Assembly (NCBI GenBank): GCA_016845175.1
Contig: JAERTD010000060.1
Coordinates: 1-52,198, forward strand
DNA from: Bacteroidota bacterium
GTDB taxonomy: Bacteria > Bacteroidota > Bacteroidia > Bacteroidales > F082
DNA length: 52,198 nucleotides
Direction: 5' to 3'
The translations under genes and the position numbers were made by a program. How positions within the stretch are numbered: the first letter of the stretch is position 1; every line of letters starts with the position of its first letter. Below are positions 33,071 through 42,944 of the stretch, piece by piece. The notes beneath the pieces were generated by a model, which worked only from the letters and a program-made list of their open reading frames with translations, had not been told where the DNA came from and made no database searches.

Positions 33071-36000
33071 TTATTGTAAACGGGATAAGCATTCCAGGGC
33101 TTTATCGACCGTTTTCACAGCATCAAAGCGTAGGGTGAGCTTGCCATTGCGCTCTTTCATTTCACTGGCAGTGGGATGTAATTGTATGAATTGCAACACT
33201 TTTCCGAAAGCCTCAGACTGGAAGTAATCAGACTCACGATCACCAGCAAAGAAACCAACCAAACGGTTGAATTTCAGCACCAGTTTTTCGAAGCCAATGT
33301 CCTTAGCCATCCATCGTAAACGAATGGTTTTAATTAAATCGTCCACTTCTTCGGGCACTTCTCCAAAACGATCGTGTAATCTGCTTTTAAAACTAAGTAA
33401 TTCTGACTCATCCTTCACATTGTCCAGCTCCTTATAAAGACTGAGGCGCTCACCGGTATGGGTTACATAGTAATTGGGGATGAGTATTTCCAGATCCGTT
33501 TCCACCTGGCAGTCTCTCACAAAGACTTTCTTGTCCTTGTCATCTGTATACATATCCTTAAACTCGCTCTCCTTTAACTCCACCAAGGCTTCATCCAATA
33601 TCTTCTGGTACATTTCAAAACCAATTTCAGAGATAAAACCGCTTTGCTCTGCTCCTAAAATATTTCCTGCACCCCTGATATCAAGGTCCCTCATGGCAAT
33701 ACTGAATCCACTGCCCAAATCGGCAAACTCGGTGATGGCTTTCAAGCGTTTTCGGGCCTCACTGGTTAGTGTAGATAGAGGTGGGGACAATAAATAGCAA
33801 AAGGCCTTTTTATTGGTTCGACCTACCCTGCCCCGGAGCTGGTGTAAATCACTGAGTCCATAATTCTGAGCATCATTAATGATGATGGTGTTGGCATTGG
33901 GAATATCCAAACCCGATTCGATGATGGTAGTGGATAGGAGCACATCATATTCACCTTCTATGAAATCAATCATGATACGCTCCAGCTTACTTCCTTCCAT
34001 TTGTCCATGAGCTACAGCTATACGGATGCCTCTGACAAACTTCATCAACATATCATATACATCCATAATGTTCTGTACCCGATTATGTACAAAAAACACC
34101 TGCCCACCTCGTGAAACCTCATAACCTATGGCATCACTGATTACCTCTTCACCAAAGGATCTGAGGGTGGTTTGTACCGGAAAACGATTGGCTGGTGGTG
34201 TATTAATTATGGAAAGATCGCGGGCGCCCATGAGTGAGAATTGCAAGGTCCTCGGTATGGGTGTAGCGGTCAGGGTGAGGGTATCCACGCTGGCTCTTAG
34301 CTGACGCAGTTTCTCTTTGGCAGCTACCCCGAATTTTTGCTCTTCATCAATGACAAAGAGACCCAAATCCTTGAATTCTATATCCTTACTCAATATGCGG
34401 TGGGTGCCAATAATGATGTCGAGTTTGCCTTCGTTAAGTTTTTTTAATGTGGCTGTTTGTTGTTTGCTGCTTTTAAAACGGTTCAGGTAATCAATTGACA
34501 CCGGAAAATCCTTTAATCGTTCACTGAAGGTCTTATAATGCTGGAGGGCTAAAATAGTGGTAGGCACTAAAACCGCCACTTGTTTGCTGTCGGTCACAGC
34601 CTTGAAGGCTGCCCTAATAGCCACTTCAGTTTTACCGAAACCCACATCACCACAAACCAGTCTGTCCATGGGAAATGAGGCTTCCATATCTTTCTTCACG
34701 TCAAGGGTAGCCTTGTATTGATCTGGTGTATCTTCATAGATAAAAGAGGCTTCCAATTCGTTCTGAAGATAGGTGTCCGGCATAAACTGGAATCCTTTGG
34801 CATTGTGCCTTTCAGCATATAATTTAATCAAATCCCTGGCGATGTCTTTCACCTTTGATTTGGTCTTGCCCTTTAACTTCTGCCAGCTGTGAGATCCTAG
34901 TTTATTCATCACAGGAGGAGTTCCTTCCTTGCCTACATATTTGGAAATGCGGTGGAGGGAATGAATGCTGACGTAGAGCAGGTCATTGTTCTTATATACC
35001 AACCGGATGGCTTCCTGTTTTTTGCCATTATTATCGATCATCTGAAGTCCATCAAAACGGCCCACACCGTGGTCGATATGGGTTACAAAATCACCCGATT
35101 TCAAATCGTATAAGGCCGTCAGAGAAATCGACTCTTTACGTCCAAAACCTTCTCTCAAATGAAATTTATGATACCTATCAAAAATCTGATGGTCAGTGAA
35201 ACAAAGGAGCCTGGAATCATGATCCACAAAACCAGCACTCAGGCTCAATGTGAGAGAATTAAACCGAAGTTCTTTATGCTCGGGTTTTGCCTCCTGGATA
35301 TCAGAAAAAATGGCAAATAAGCGTTCCGATTGTTTGTTGTTATCCGATAATATAAATATCAGATACCCGGCCATGGCCTTTTCATCCAAATGCTGGATGA
35401 GTAGATCAAAATTCTTATTAAAAGCAGGTTGAGGCTGCTGCTCAAAGCTTATGGTATCAGCTTCACGAAAATATGGTTGGTGTCCAAATTCAAGGGTACT
35501 AAATGCTGAGAGTTTTTCGAAAAACTGGGTGCCTTTAACGAATAGTTCTTCTGGTTCCTTTCTTTCTTCGTCTTCAGAAAAACGTTTATAGGATTCTTCA
35601 GCCCTTTCAAACTCAGCAATAATCCGATCGCCTGTTTGTTTGATATCCTCCAACCAGACATGGGTGGAAGAAGGTATATAATCCAGGAAGTTTAGCCTCT
35701 TATCCACAATCATCCGGTCCTGTACATTGGGTAACAATGAAATCCTGTTCAGATTAACCAATGACAATTGATTTACCGGATCAAACGTCCTGATGGAAGC
35801 GACCTCATCACCATAAAATTCAATGCGGTAGGGATGATCGTTGGAGAAGGAAAACACATCGATGATTCCACCCCTGATGGCAAATTGTCCAGGCTCGGCA
35901 ACAAACTCAACACTCTCAAAATGAAAGGTTACGAGCAAGTCCCCGATAAAATCCTGACTAAGCTCTTCACCTACTTTGAGTTTCATAATATTCTTGGACA

Positions 36001-36433
36001 GATAAGCCTTGGTCACCACCTTCTCAGCCAGAGCTTCCGGATAGGTAACCACGATGGTTTTCCTATCAGATGTCATAAAGCGTTTCAGCACTTCTGTCCT
36101 TGACAATTGGTACGCACGGTCGAGGTTTTCCGGCTCATAGGGACGTTTGTAAGAGGTAGGATAAAACAGGACCTTCTTCTTATTATGATCGGTTTCCTGC
36201 TCACCAAAAAGGGCTTCCAGATCATTATAGAAATAGGCAGCCTGCTCTTTATCCTGCAAAACTATGAGGTGCTGCTGCCGACCACTTTTCTCAAACACAG
36301 AAGCAAGTGTCAGAGGCACCGCAGAACCTATCAATCCACTCAAATAAACAGGTCCGGATTTTTCAATCCTGTCAACCAATTGGCTGAAAGCAGGGCTTTC
36401 CTGATAGATACTAAAAAGCTTAGTGGCACTCAC
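33071..36433 (-). CDS. mfd: Transcription-repair coupling factor
   Basis: SF2 translocase that removes stalled RNA polymerase and recruits UvrA. An N-terminal UvrB-like region includes the UvrA-binding FYPTSYKRPYEPENL and FAIRGGIIDVF. The RNA polymerase-interacting module is near SGDFVTHIDHGVGRFDGL. The RecG-like motor has Walker A GDVGFGKTE, DEEQ, TATPIPRTLQ and QLRGRVGR. The TRCF C-terminal domain ends the protein. Length (1120 aa) is normal. It converges on the nuclease-family gene (1 nt between stops) and diverges from fbp. Confidence 0.97.
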   Translation of the reverse strand: MSATKLFSIYQESPAFSQLVDRIEKSGPVYLSGLIGSAVPLTLASVFEKSGRQQHLIVLQDKEQAAYFYNDLEALFGEQETDHNKKKVLFYPTSYKRPYEPENLDRAYQLSRTEVLKRFMTSDRKTIVVTYPEALAEKVVTKAYLSKNIMKLKVGEELSQDFIGDLLVTFHFESVEFVAEPGQFAIRGGIIDVFSFSNDHPYRIEFYGDEVASIRTFDPVNQLSLVNLNRISLLPNVQDRMIVDKRLNFLDYIPSSTHVWLEDIKQTGDRIIAEFERAEESYKRFSEDEERKEPEELFVKGTQFFEKLSAFSTLEFGHQPYFREADTISFEQQPQPAFNKNFDLLIQHLDEKAMAGYLIFILSDNNKQSERLFAIFSDIQEAKPEHKELRFNSLTLSLSAGFVDHDSRLLCFTDHQIFDRYHKFHLREGFGRKESISLTALYDLKSGDFVTHIDHGVGRFDGLQMIDNNGKKQEAIRLVYKNNDLLYVSIHSLHRISKYVGKEGTPPVMNKLGSHSWQKLKGKTKSKVKDIARDLIKLYAERHNAKGFQFMPDTYLQNELEASFIYEDTPDQYKATLDVKKDMEASFPMDRLVCGDVGFGKTEVAIRAAFKAVTDSKQVAVLVPTTILALQHYKTFSERLKDFPVSIDYLNRFKSSKQQTATLKKLNEGKLDIIIGTHRILSKDIEFKDLGLFVIDEEQKFGVAAKEKLRQLRASVDTLTLTATPIPRTLQFSLMGARDLSIINTPPANRFPVQTTLRSFGEEVISDAIGYEVSRGGQVFFVHNRVQNIMDVYDMLMKFVRGIRIAVAHGQMEGSKLERIMIDFIEGEYDVLLSTTIIESGLDIPNANTIIINDAQNYGLSDLHQLRGRVGRTNKKAFCYLLSPPLSTLTSEARKRLKAITEFADLGSGFSIAMRDLDIRGAGNILGAEQSGFISEIGFEMYQKILDEALVELKESEFKDMYTDDKDKKVFVRDCQVETDLEILIPNYYVTHTGERLSLYKELDNVKDESELLSFKSRLHDRFGEVPEEVDDLIKTIRLRWMAKDIGFEKLVLKFNRLVGFFAGDRESDYFQSEAFGKVLQFIQLHPTASEMKERNGKLTLRFDAVKTVDKALECLSRLQ

Positions 36434-36560
36434 TGTAATGGAATTAAGTATGCAAAGATGGGATTTTCAACCATAGGTGTTGGATTTCGGCTTTAAAAAT
36501 TACTATGATACGTAGCAGTTAAGGATTTGCTAAGTGATTTATGTCCGTTGTATTTCAGTA

Positions 36561-36596
36561 TTTGCTTACGTTAATACCAGTCATTTTGTACTTTTG
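36561..36596 (+). promoter_or_regulatory. Predicted fbp promoter
   Basis: TTTG at 36561-36564 and TACTTTTG at 36589-36596 fit the Bacteroidota pattern with a 24-nt spacer. The ATG lies 29 nt further on. Confidence 0.45.
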
Positions 36597-36625
36597 CACG
36601 CATACCACTCAATTTAAGCCCAGAC

Positions 36626-38617
36626 ATGAAAAAGATTACTTCCCAAGAGCTTTCCACCAAGGAACTCGAAACCCATATAAAATACCTTAGCTTACTTTCA
36701 GATAAATTTCCCGACATACAGGCAGCCAGTACTGAAATTATTAACCTGGAGGCTATTTTGAACCTCCACAAAGGAACTGAGCACTTTCTAACAGATATCC
36801 ACGGCGAATATGAAACCTTCAGTCATGTACTCGCAAATGCCTCAGGTGTGGTCAGACGTAAAATTGATGATGTCTTTGGCCGGACTATGCGCGAAAAAGA
36901 AAAGAAGAGACTGGCCACCTTGATCTATTATCCCAAGGAAAAGCTCGACTTAATACTTGCCAGTGAAGATGAGCCCAAAGAATGGCTGGCCATCACTTTG
37001 CAACGACTTTCACAGGTGGCACGGGCAGCTGCTTCAAAATATACTCGGTCGAAAGTAAGAAAAGCCATGCCCTCCAATTTTGCCTATATCATCGATGAGC
37101 TGCTAAATGAAAGTGGTGAAAATAAGGAAGAGTATTATGAGTCCATCATCAACACCATTATCAATATTGACAGGGCCGAACAATTCATCATTGCCATTTG
37201 TAAGTTTATCCAGCGTTTGTTAATTGACAGGCTGCATATTATTGGTGACATCTTTGACAGAGGCCCATATGCCGAAAAAGTTATGGAGCGTCTGTTTGAC
37301 TACCATTCGGTTGATATCCAATGGGGAAACCACGACATCGTCTGGATGGGTGCCGCGGCAGGTAATCTGGCACTCATAGCCAACGTGATTCGTATCTCAC
37401 TTCGTTACGAAAACCTGGACACCCTTGAAGACGCTTATGGTATTAATATGTTACCATTGGCCACCTTCGCCTTGCAGGCCTATAAAAATGATTCCTGTGA
37501 TCTGTTTGCTCCAAAAACAGAATCATTGGGAGAGAATCATGAGTTGATCAAAAAGATGCACAAAGCCATCAGCATCATCCAATTCAAACTTGAATCCCAG
37601 GTGGTGGAAAGAAATCCGCATTACCATATGGATGACCGCCTTGTGCTTGACAAAGTTGATTACAAGAATGCCAGTATTACTTTGGCAGGAAAAACATACG
37701 ATCTAAAAGACAGTAATTTCCCCACCATAGATCCCAAAGCACCCTTTAAGTTAAGTAAGGAAGAAAAGGATGTTATGGACAAACTCAACCGCAGTTTCAG
37801 AAACAGCCGCAGGCTGCAGCGACATGTGGAGTTCCTGTTTACTCATGGTAGCATGTACCTTACCTATAATTCAAATTTGCTGTATCACGGTTGTATTCCA
37901 ATGACAGCATCAGGAGGGTTCGAGAGCCTTGAAATAGACGGATCATCTTACAATGGGAAGGAGCTTTGCGATCAATTGGATCGTGTAGCCAGGCGTGCTT
38001 ATTTCAGAAGAGACCAGCATGGTGAGGATAACAACCACCTGGATTATCTATGGTATTTGTGGTGCGGACCCGTTTCTCCATTATTCGGCAAAAAGAAAAT
38101 GGCCACCTTCGAAAGGTATTTTATCGCAGCAAAGGAAACCCATAAGGAAGAACGCAATCCATACTATAACTTAGCGGTGGAAGAAGAACGCTATTGTAAT
38201 CAGATACTCGAAGAATTCGATCTTGACCCCAAAGTTTCACATATCATCAATGGTCATGTACCTGTAAAGGTGAAGAAGGGAGAAAGTCCTATTAAAGCCA
38301 ATGGAAAGCTCTTCGTTATCGATGGTGGCATGTCCATCCCTTATCAAAAAGTTACCGGTGTTTCCGGATATACGTTAATCTACAATTCCTATGGTCTTGT
38401 ATTGGTAGAACACCAACATTTTGAGTCAAAACAAAAGGCCATTGAGGAGGAAAAAGACATTATTTCTAATAGGATTGTTATCGAAACCAATGCCAAGCGA
38501 AAACGGGTTCGTGATACAGATGCAGGAACAGAACTGAAGCTACAGGTTGCCGACCTGAAAATGCTACTCACTGCTTACAGAAAGGGTGTCATCAAAGAAA
38601 AAGGACGTAATTATTAA
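36626..38617 (+). CDS. fbp: Class III fructose-1,6-bisphosphatase
   Basis: Gluconeogenic phosphatase making fructose 6-phosphate, of the large Firmicutes/Bacteroidota class III type with a calcineurin-like metallophosphoesterase core. Metal-binding signatures are HGEYETF (N-terminal), GDIFDRGPYAE, WGNHDIVWMGAAAG and INGHVPVKVKKGESP, then FVIDGGMS. The 663-residue length is standard. It forms a likely operon with aspartate kinase (29-nt gap). With the PPi-type PFK at 42945 the window holds both directions of this step of glycolysis. Confidence 0.95.
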   Translation: MKKITSQELSTKELETHIKYLSLLSDKFPDIQAASTEIINLEAILNLHKGTEHFLTDIHGEYETFSHVLANASGVVRRKIDDVFGRTMREKEKKRLATLIYYPKEKLDLILASEDEPKEWLAITLQRLSQVARAAASKYTRSKVRKAMPSNFAYIIDELLNESGENKEEYYESIINTIINIDRAEQFIIAICKFIQRLLIDRLHIIGDIFDRGPYAEKVMERLFDYHSVDIQWGNHDIVWMGAAAGNLALIANVIRISLRYENLDTLEDAYGINMLPLATFALQAYKNDSCDLFAPKTESLGENHELIKKMHKAISIIQFKLESQVVERNPHYHMDDRLVLDKVDYKNASITLAGKTYDLKDSNFPTIDPKAPFKLSKEEKDVMDKLNRSFRNSRRLQRHVEFLFTHGSMYLTYNSNLLYHGCIPMTASGGFESLEIDGSSYNGKELCDQLDRVARRAYFRRDQHGEDNNHLDYLWYLWCGPVSPLFGKKKMATFERYFIAAKETHKEERNPYYNLAVEEERYCNQILEEFDLDPKVSHIINGHVPVKVKKGESPIKANGKLFVIDGGMSIPYQKVTGVSGYTLIYNSYGLVLVEHQHFESKQKAIEEEKDIISNRIVIETNAKRKRVRDTDAGTELKLQVADLKMLLTAYRKGVIKEKGRNY

Positions 38618-38646
38618 GCCATAACTGAAAGAAAGACCACTTACTT

Positions 38647-39915
38647 ATGCTAAGGGTATTTAAATTTGGAGGCGCCTTACTGGAAGATGTAAAGGGAATA
38701 GAGCAGGCGGCTTCCATTATCAATCAATATAAGGACCAGCAATTGGTGGTGGTGGTTTCTGCCCTGGGTAAAACCACCAATGCTCTTGAAGAGATTCTTG
38801 AATTGATGCTGGCCGGGAAACAAGAAGAATTGCAAGCAGCCTTTGATCAGCTCAAGCAGTTCCATATAAAGGCGGCAAAAGCGGCATTGAAAAACCAGCA
38901 CGAAGCGCTTTTAGCCAAGCTGGACCGCTATTTTGACGAATTATGGTCAATTCTTGGGCAAGAACCTGAAGGTCGGTTTTATGCTTATGATCAGATCGTG
39001 GGTATGGGAGAGCAGTTTTCCAGCCTGATTGTGTATCACTATTTGAAAAACAAGGGCCTTCCCATGCGATTTGTTGATGCTCACAGTATTGTCGTTACCA
39101 ACAGCAAATACACAGATGCATCCGTGAATTGGCGGTTTACCGAAAAAACAGTGGAAGCACGTGTGCAACCTGCCCTGGATGAAAACCTGGTGGTCATCAC
39201 CCAAGGATTTATTGGTGCTGACGAAAGGGGACATTATACCACCCTGGGAAGAGAGGGATCCGATTTTACTGCAGCCATCCTGGCAGCAGTTTTACATGCG
39301 GATGAAGTTACTATTTGGAAGGATGTTCCCGGTTTAATGAATGCAGATCCCAGACGCTTTCCAAATAGCATAAAGCTGGATCATATTTCGTATCGTGAAG
39401 CCATAGAACTGGCTTTTTATGGGGCATCTGTCATCCACCCCAAAACCATACAGCCACTGCAAAACAAAAACATACCACTGTTTGTTCACTCCTTTTACAA
39501 GCCTGAAGTTTCACCAACTGTAATTGATAATGATTCGAGCTATGATCATGAAGTTCACAGCATCATCGTGAAGGATCATCAGGTATTGCTGAGCATTGCC
39601 TCTCAATCACTTTCTTTTATCGCGGAAGAAAATCTTGGTGCTATATTCAAGGCCTTTGGCGAGAATAATGTTCACATCAATCTGATGCAACATTCGGCTG
39701 TGAGTTTCTCAGTATGCTTTAATTATCAGGAAGCCACTTTTACTGCTTTGTTTGATCAGCTTTCGAAGCAGTATAAGCTTAGGTACAATAAAGGATTGCA
39801 ACTTCTTACCATAAGAAACTACAATCCGAAGGTTATTGAGGAGTATGTTAAAGACAGAAAGGTCTATCTTGAACAAAAGAGCCGGTCGACCTACCAGGTG
39901 CTGATAAAGGCTTAA
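38647..39915 (+). CDS. Aspartate kinase (monofunctional)
   Basis: Phosphorylates aspartate for lysine, threonine and methionine synthesis. The amino-acid kinase domain shows VVVVSALGKTTNAL, GREGSDFTAAILA, WKDVPGLMNADPRR and GASVIHPKTIQPL. The C-terminal ACT region (about 305-415) is expected to sense product amino acids. The N-terminal motif reads KFGGALLED where most aspartate kinases have KFGGTSV or KFGGASV, a departure worth noting. A strong terminator follows within a few nucleotides. Confidence 0.88.
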   Translation: MLRVFKFGGALLEDVKGIEQAASIINQYKDQQLVVVVSALGKTTNALEEILELMLAGKQEELQAAFDQLKQFHIKAAKAALKNQHEALLAKLDRYFDELWSILGQEPEGRFYAYDQIVGMGEQFSSLIVYHYLKNKGLPMRFVDAHSIVVTNSKYTDASVNWRFTEKTVEARVQPALDENLVVITQGFIGADERGHYTTLGREGSDFTAAILAAVLHADEVTIWKDVPGLMNADPRRFPNSIKLDHISYREAIELAFYGASVIHPKTIQPLQNKNIPLFVHSFYKPEVSPTVIDNDSSYDHEVHSIIVKDHQVLLSIASQSLSFIAEENLGAIFKAFGENNVHINLMQHSAVSFSVCFNYQEATFTALFDQLSKQYKLRYNKGLQLLTIRNYNPKVIEEYVKDRKVYLEQKSRSTYQVLIKA

Positions 39916-39919
39916 ACAT

Positions 39920-39958
39920 AAAGAGCGGGGTTTTCGTTGAAAACCCCGCTCTTTTTTT
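39920..39958 (+). terminator. Rho-independent terminator after aspartate kinase
   Basis: AAGAGCGGGGTTTTC and GAAAACCCCGCTCTT pair perfectly around a 3-nt loop and continue into a T tract. It may also serve the convergent protease gene. Confidence 0.9.
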
Positions 39959-39976
39959 CACCAGTGGATGTATTGC

Positions 39977-42715
39977 TTAACGCATCATCAACTTTCTGGT
40001 TTCTATCTTATCATCTTTTTGTAAGGATACCAAATAGATACCACTTTGGCTGGATGAAATACTGATTCTCATCTGTGAGTGGTATTGACCGGTATAAACC
40101 GTTTGTCCAACAAGATTTACTACTTTAACATCAGCGCCAATCCATGTTTCATTGGCTTCGATACGAACTTGCTGGTTGCTGTTAAAGATTTTGACCTCAT
40201 CTTCCACCTCTGTTTCCTGGGCTCCCACAGGACCCCAATCTTCGATTAAAATATCATCAACAAAGGCACCATAGCCTTGAATGGAATTGATGTGCCATCC
40301 AAAAAAGACTACAGTATCTGAATCCGGCATCAATCTGGCGTTGGCTTGTTCCCAGTCTGAGAAGGTGAACTCCACTCCTTCATACAATGGGTTCGTTAGG
40401 TCTTCTGAAGCAGTTGTATAACCCCAGTATAGCGACATGGATTCCGGACTTCCCGGAATAAATCCTCTGAAGAAATAGGAGATGTTGTACTCTTTGCCTT
40501 CTTCTACCCTGAATGGCGGACTAACCAGCCAATTATTAAAATCTGTGATTACCAATCCATCAGGATGGTAACATGCCAGGGCATGGGATCCGGTATGATC
40601 AATCAAATCAGTGCTGGACCAGCTTGCGGGAGAATGATTCTTAGACTGCCAGTATTCAGGTAATTCAGGTACGGTAACGTCTTCAATACCTTCTTCATAC
40701 GGATATGCCGAAATGGCTGGCATGGTTGTAAATGACCAAATGGTGGAGCATCCGGTAGCTGCTCCCTGGCTATTTCTGGGAACTACCTGAAGGTAATAGG
40801 TTGTGGATTCTTTCATGAATTCGCTGAATCCGTTGTCAGCATAATTCACACCATTTAGGATGTTTCCGGGCGTAGTTACTCCACCACCGTCTGTACCGAA
40901 ATATACATCGTAACTGGTGGCCAGCAAAGCAGGCTCCCAGGAAATCCAATGATCAAGGAAGGCATCTGTAGCACCTTCTTCAGGAGTGAGCAGGGTTGCT
41001 GCACACATTGGTGTTGTAGTGAACTCATCAATTCCTGAAATAATAACTGAGAAGGCCTGTGAACCACCCTGAATACTACCGTCATGGTCTATTTCAATGG
41101 TATAGGTTCCTTCCGGGGCATTTTCGATAAAAACCATCTCCACATTGTCCACAGCATTCTTCGAGTCTGTTGTAGCGGCTGCATCCGGATTGTCGCGTTC
41201 GAGTTTATAGGGGTAGTAAGTGTTGTTGGATTCATCAATAATTCTCAGGTCCAAATCGTTCACCAGCATGGCTGTGGTTGGATTCAGCTGAGGAGAAGTC
41301 GGTGATCCTGGTCTGTCGGTCCAGCAAATGGTTACCCTAAAATCTGTTCCTTCAGCAATTTCAACATCGCGTTCATATGACTGTCCTTGTGAAAGTTGTG
41401 TTTCTTCAATGACTTCCTGAGAAACATCTTCAGCGATCACAGTTATGGCTCTTTTTGCATTCATCAGTCCCCATCCAAACATATAATCAGGACCAGGGTG
41501 GGGACCAGCTTCATCAGCTGTATGTATAACCAGACCTTTTAAAGTTGCGGAACGCATGGGAACGCCACCGTGATTGTCTTGATAATATTTCTGCAATAAG
41601 GCCATGGATCCTGAAACGTTTGGCGCTGACATTGAGGTACCATTTGAACTGCCATAATCAGTATTGCTCCCATTATAGGTGGAGTAAACACCGACACCTT
41701 TACCAACGATATCCGGCTTGATACGACCATCATCGGCAGGACCCCACGAACTAAAACTACTCATCACTACATCCTGAGGACCTGTATAATTGACCACTTC
41801 ATTTACTGCACCAACGGTCAACACATTTTTCGCAATCTCTTCCGGCCCGATGCAATCATATCCATCATCACCGCCATCGACTTCAGGTTCACCATTCTGA
41901 CCCGCATTTCCCGGACCATCGCCCCTATCATTACCTGCAGCTTGTACGATCAGGTAATTGGGCGCATTGAAAGCAATTTGATCCATCGCTCTGGAATCAT
42001 TATCATAAAAACCAAAAGCATAATCTTCCGTGGATGAAATGGATGGGGTGCCATACCATTGCCAGTTACCACCGGAATTAATTTCCCATCCCATCGGAAA
42101 TCCATAGGAATGATTGGAAATCTCAAGGCCATTAGCAGCAGCAGCGGCCATTTCAGAATTGTCATTTGACCAGTTCCATGTTTTCAAATTAGCAGCATAA
42201 GCCATTCCTTTGGCCGCCAGTTTCACACCGGCAGCAACCATGGTTCCTGCAACATGAGTTGCGTGATAGTGGGTTGCCCCTCCATCCATTTTGCTAATCC
42301 TGGAGACACCTTGATCGGTAAATTCCTGATGTGAGCTCAGAACCTGTCCGGCATCCCACTCACCAAGTTGATCGTAGCCAGCACCATCCAGGTTAAGTCC
42401 TGTAGATCCTCCAGGCCATAGGGGATGAACCCTGGTGGTTAGCGCCGCACCATAGTTATAAGTTGTATAGTAGATGGGTTTTCCATCCCTTACATCAACC
42501 ATCTGCCAGGTTTTTCCATTGGTCATTTCTTCGTAAACCGGCACCTGATGTTTATCAGCATAGGCCTGTACACGAATTTGGGCCGCCTCCCACTCTTGTT
42601 CAAATTGTTTTGATAATTCTAATAATGCTTCAACATTAGTTTCGGTTTGGGCAAATACCTGAGCGTTAACCAACAAAATGATGGCTAAGGCAATGCCTTT
42701 TAGATTTTTTCGCAT
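39977..42715 (-). CDS. Secreted subtilisin-like (S8) protease with T9SS sorting domain
   Basis: Large extracellular serine protease. Signal peptide (1-22), propeptide-like region, then the S8 domain with catalytic Asp121 (GEWDAGQV), His151 (HATHVAGTM) and Ser in NGTSMSAPNVSGS; the oxyanion Asn lies in AAGND. A P-domain-like/beta region, an Fn3-like domain (SYDVYFGTDGG) and a choice-of-anchor-J-like domain (NNWLVSPPFRV) follow. The C-terminal 75 residues (VKIFNSNQQVRI to GIYLVSLQ) are a T9SS sorting domain, so it is probably cell-surface attached. It is a lone minus-strand gene. Confidence 0.93.
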   Translation of the reverse strand: MRKNLKGIALAIILLVNAQVFAQTETNVEALLELSKQFEQEWEAAQIRVQAYADKHQVPVYEEMTNGKTWQMVDVRDGKPIYYTTYNYGAALTTRVHPLWPGGSTGLNLDGAGYDQLGEWDAGQVLSSHQEFTDQGVSRISKMDGGATHYHATHVAGTMVAAGVKLAAKGMAYAANLKTWNWSNDNSEMAAAAANGLEISNHSYGFPMGWEINSGGNWQWYGTPSISSTEDYAFGFYDNDSRAMDQIAFNAPNYLIVQAAGNDRGDGPGNAGQNGEPEVDGGDDGYDCIGPEEIAKNVLTVGAVNEVVNYTGPQDVVMSSFSSWGPADDGRIKPDIVGKGVGVYSTYNGSNTDYGSSNGTSMSAPNVSGSMALLQKYYQDNHGGVPMRSATLKGLVIHTADEAGPHPGPDYMFGWGLMNAKRAITVIAEDVSQEVIEETQLSQGQSYERDVEIAEGTDFRVTICWTDRPGSPTSPQLNPTTAMLVNDLDLRIIDESNNTYYPYKLERDNPDAAATTDSKNAVDNVEMVFIENAPEGTYTIEIDHDGSIQGGSQAFSVIISGIDEFTTTPMCAATLLTPEEGATDAFLDHWISWEPALLATSYDVYFGTDGGGVTTPGNILNGVNYADNGFSEFMKESTTYYLQVVPRNSQGAATGCSTIWSFTTMPAISAYPYEEGIEDVTVPELPEYWQSKNHSPASWSSTDLIDHTGSHALACYHPDGLVITDFNNWLVSPPFRVEEGKEYNISYFFRGFIPGSPESMSLYWGYTTASEDLTNPLYEGVEFTFSDWEQANARLMPDSDTVVFFGWHINSIQGYGAFVDDILIEDWGPVGAQETEVEDEVKIFNSNQQVRIEANETWIGADVKVVNLVGQTVYTGQYHSQMRISISSSQSGIYLVSLQKDDKIETRKLMMR

Positions 42716-42753
42716 TTTAATAGGTTTTCAGTTTAGATTAGGTGTTAAGAGCA

Positions 42754-42761
42754 CAAAACTA
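42754..42761 (-). promoter_or_regulatory. Candidate -7 element of the S8 protease gene
   Basis: TAGTTTTG on the minus strand fits TAnnTTTG and lies 39 nt before the ATG. No clear -33 is seen. Confidence 0.35.
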
Positions 42762-42853
42762 TTGGCTCTCAAACAGAATAACTAGTTTTTAACGGAAATT
42801 TAACATCATTGAATACTTTAGACACCTAAGAAATCAAATCCTTACAAGAATAA

Positions 42854-42869
42854 TACTATTTCAATAGTA
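42854..42869. promoter_or_regulatory. 16-bp palindrome upstream of pfk, candidate operator
   Basis: TACTATTTCAATAGTA is a perfect dyad with 7-bp arms and a 2-nt centre. It lies 24 nt before the -7 element of pfk, in the -33 region, where a bound regulator would affect polymerase. Confidence 0.4.
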
Positions 42870-42893
42870 AATAGAAGAAAAGACATGATTTTG

Positions 42894-42901
42894 TATCTTT
42901 G
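42894..42901 (+). promoter_or_regulatory. -7 element of pfk
   Basis: TATCTTTG matches TAnnTTTG exactly and lies 43 nt before the ATG at 42945. Confidence 0.45.
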
Positions 42902-42944
42902 TCAGTCATTATTTTTGACGTTCAAACACTATTAACCTTAGGAA

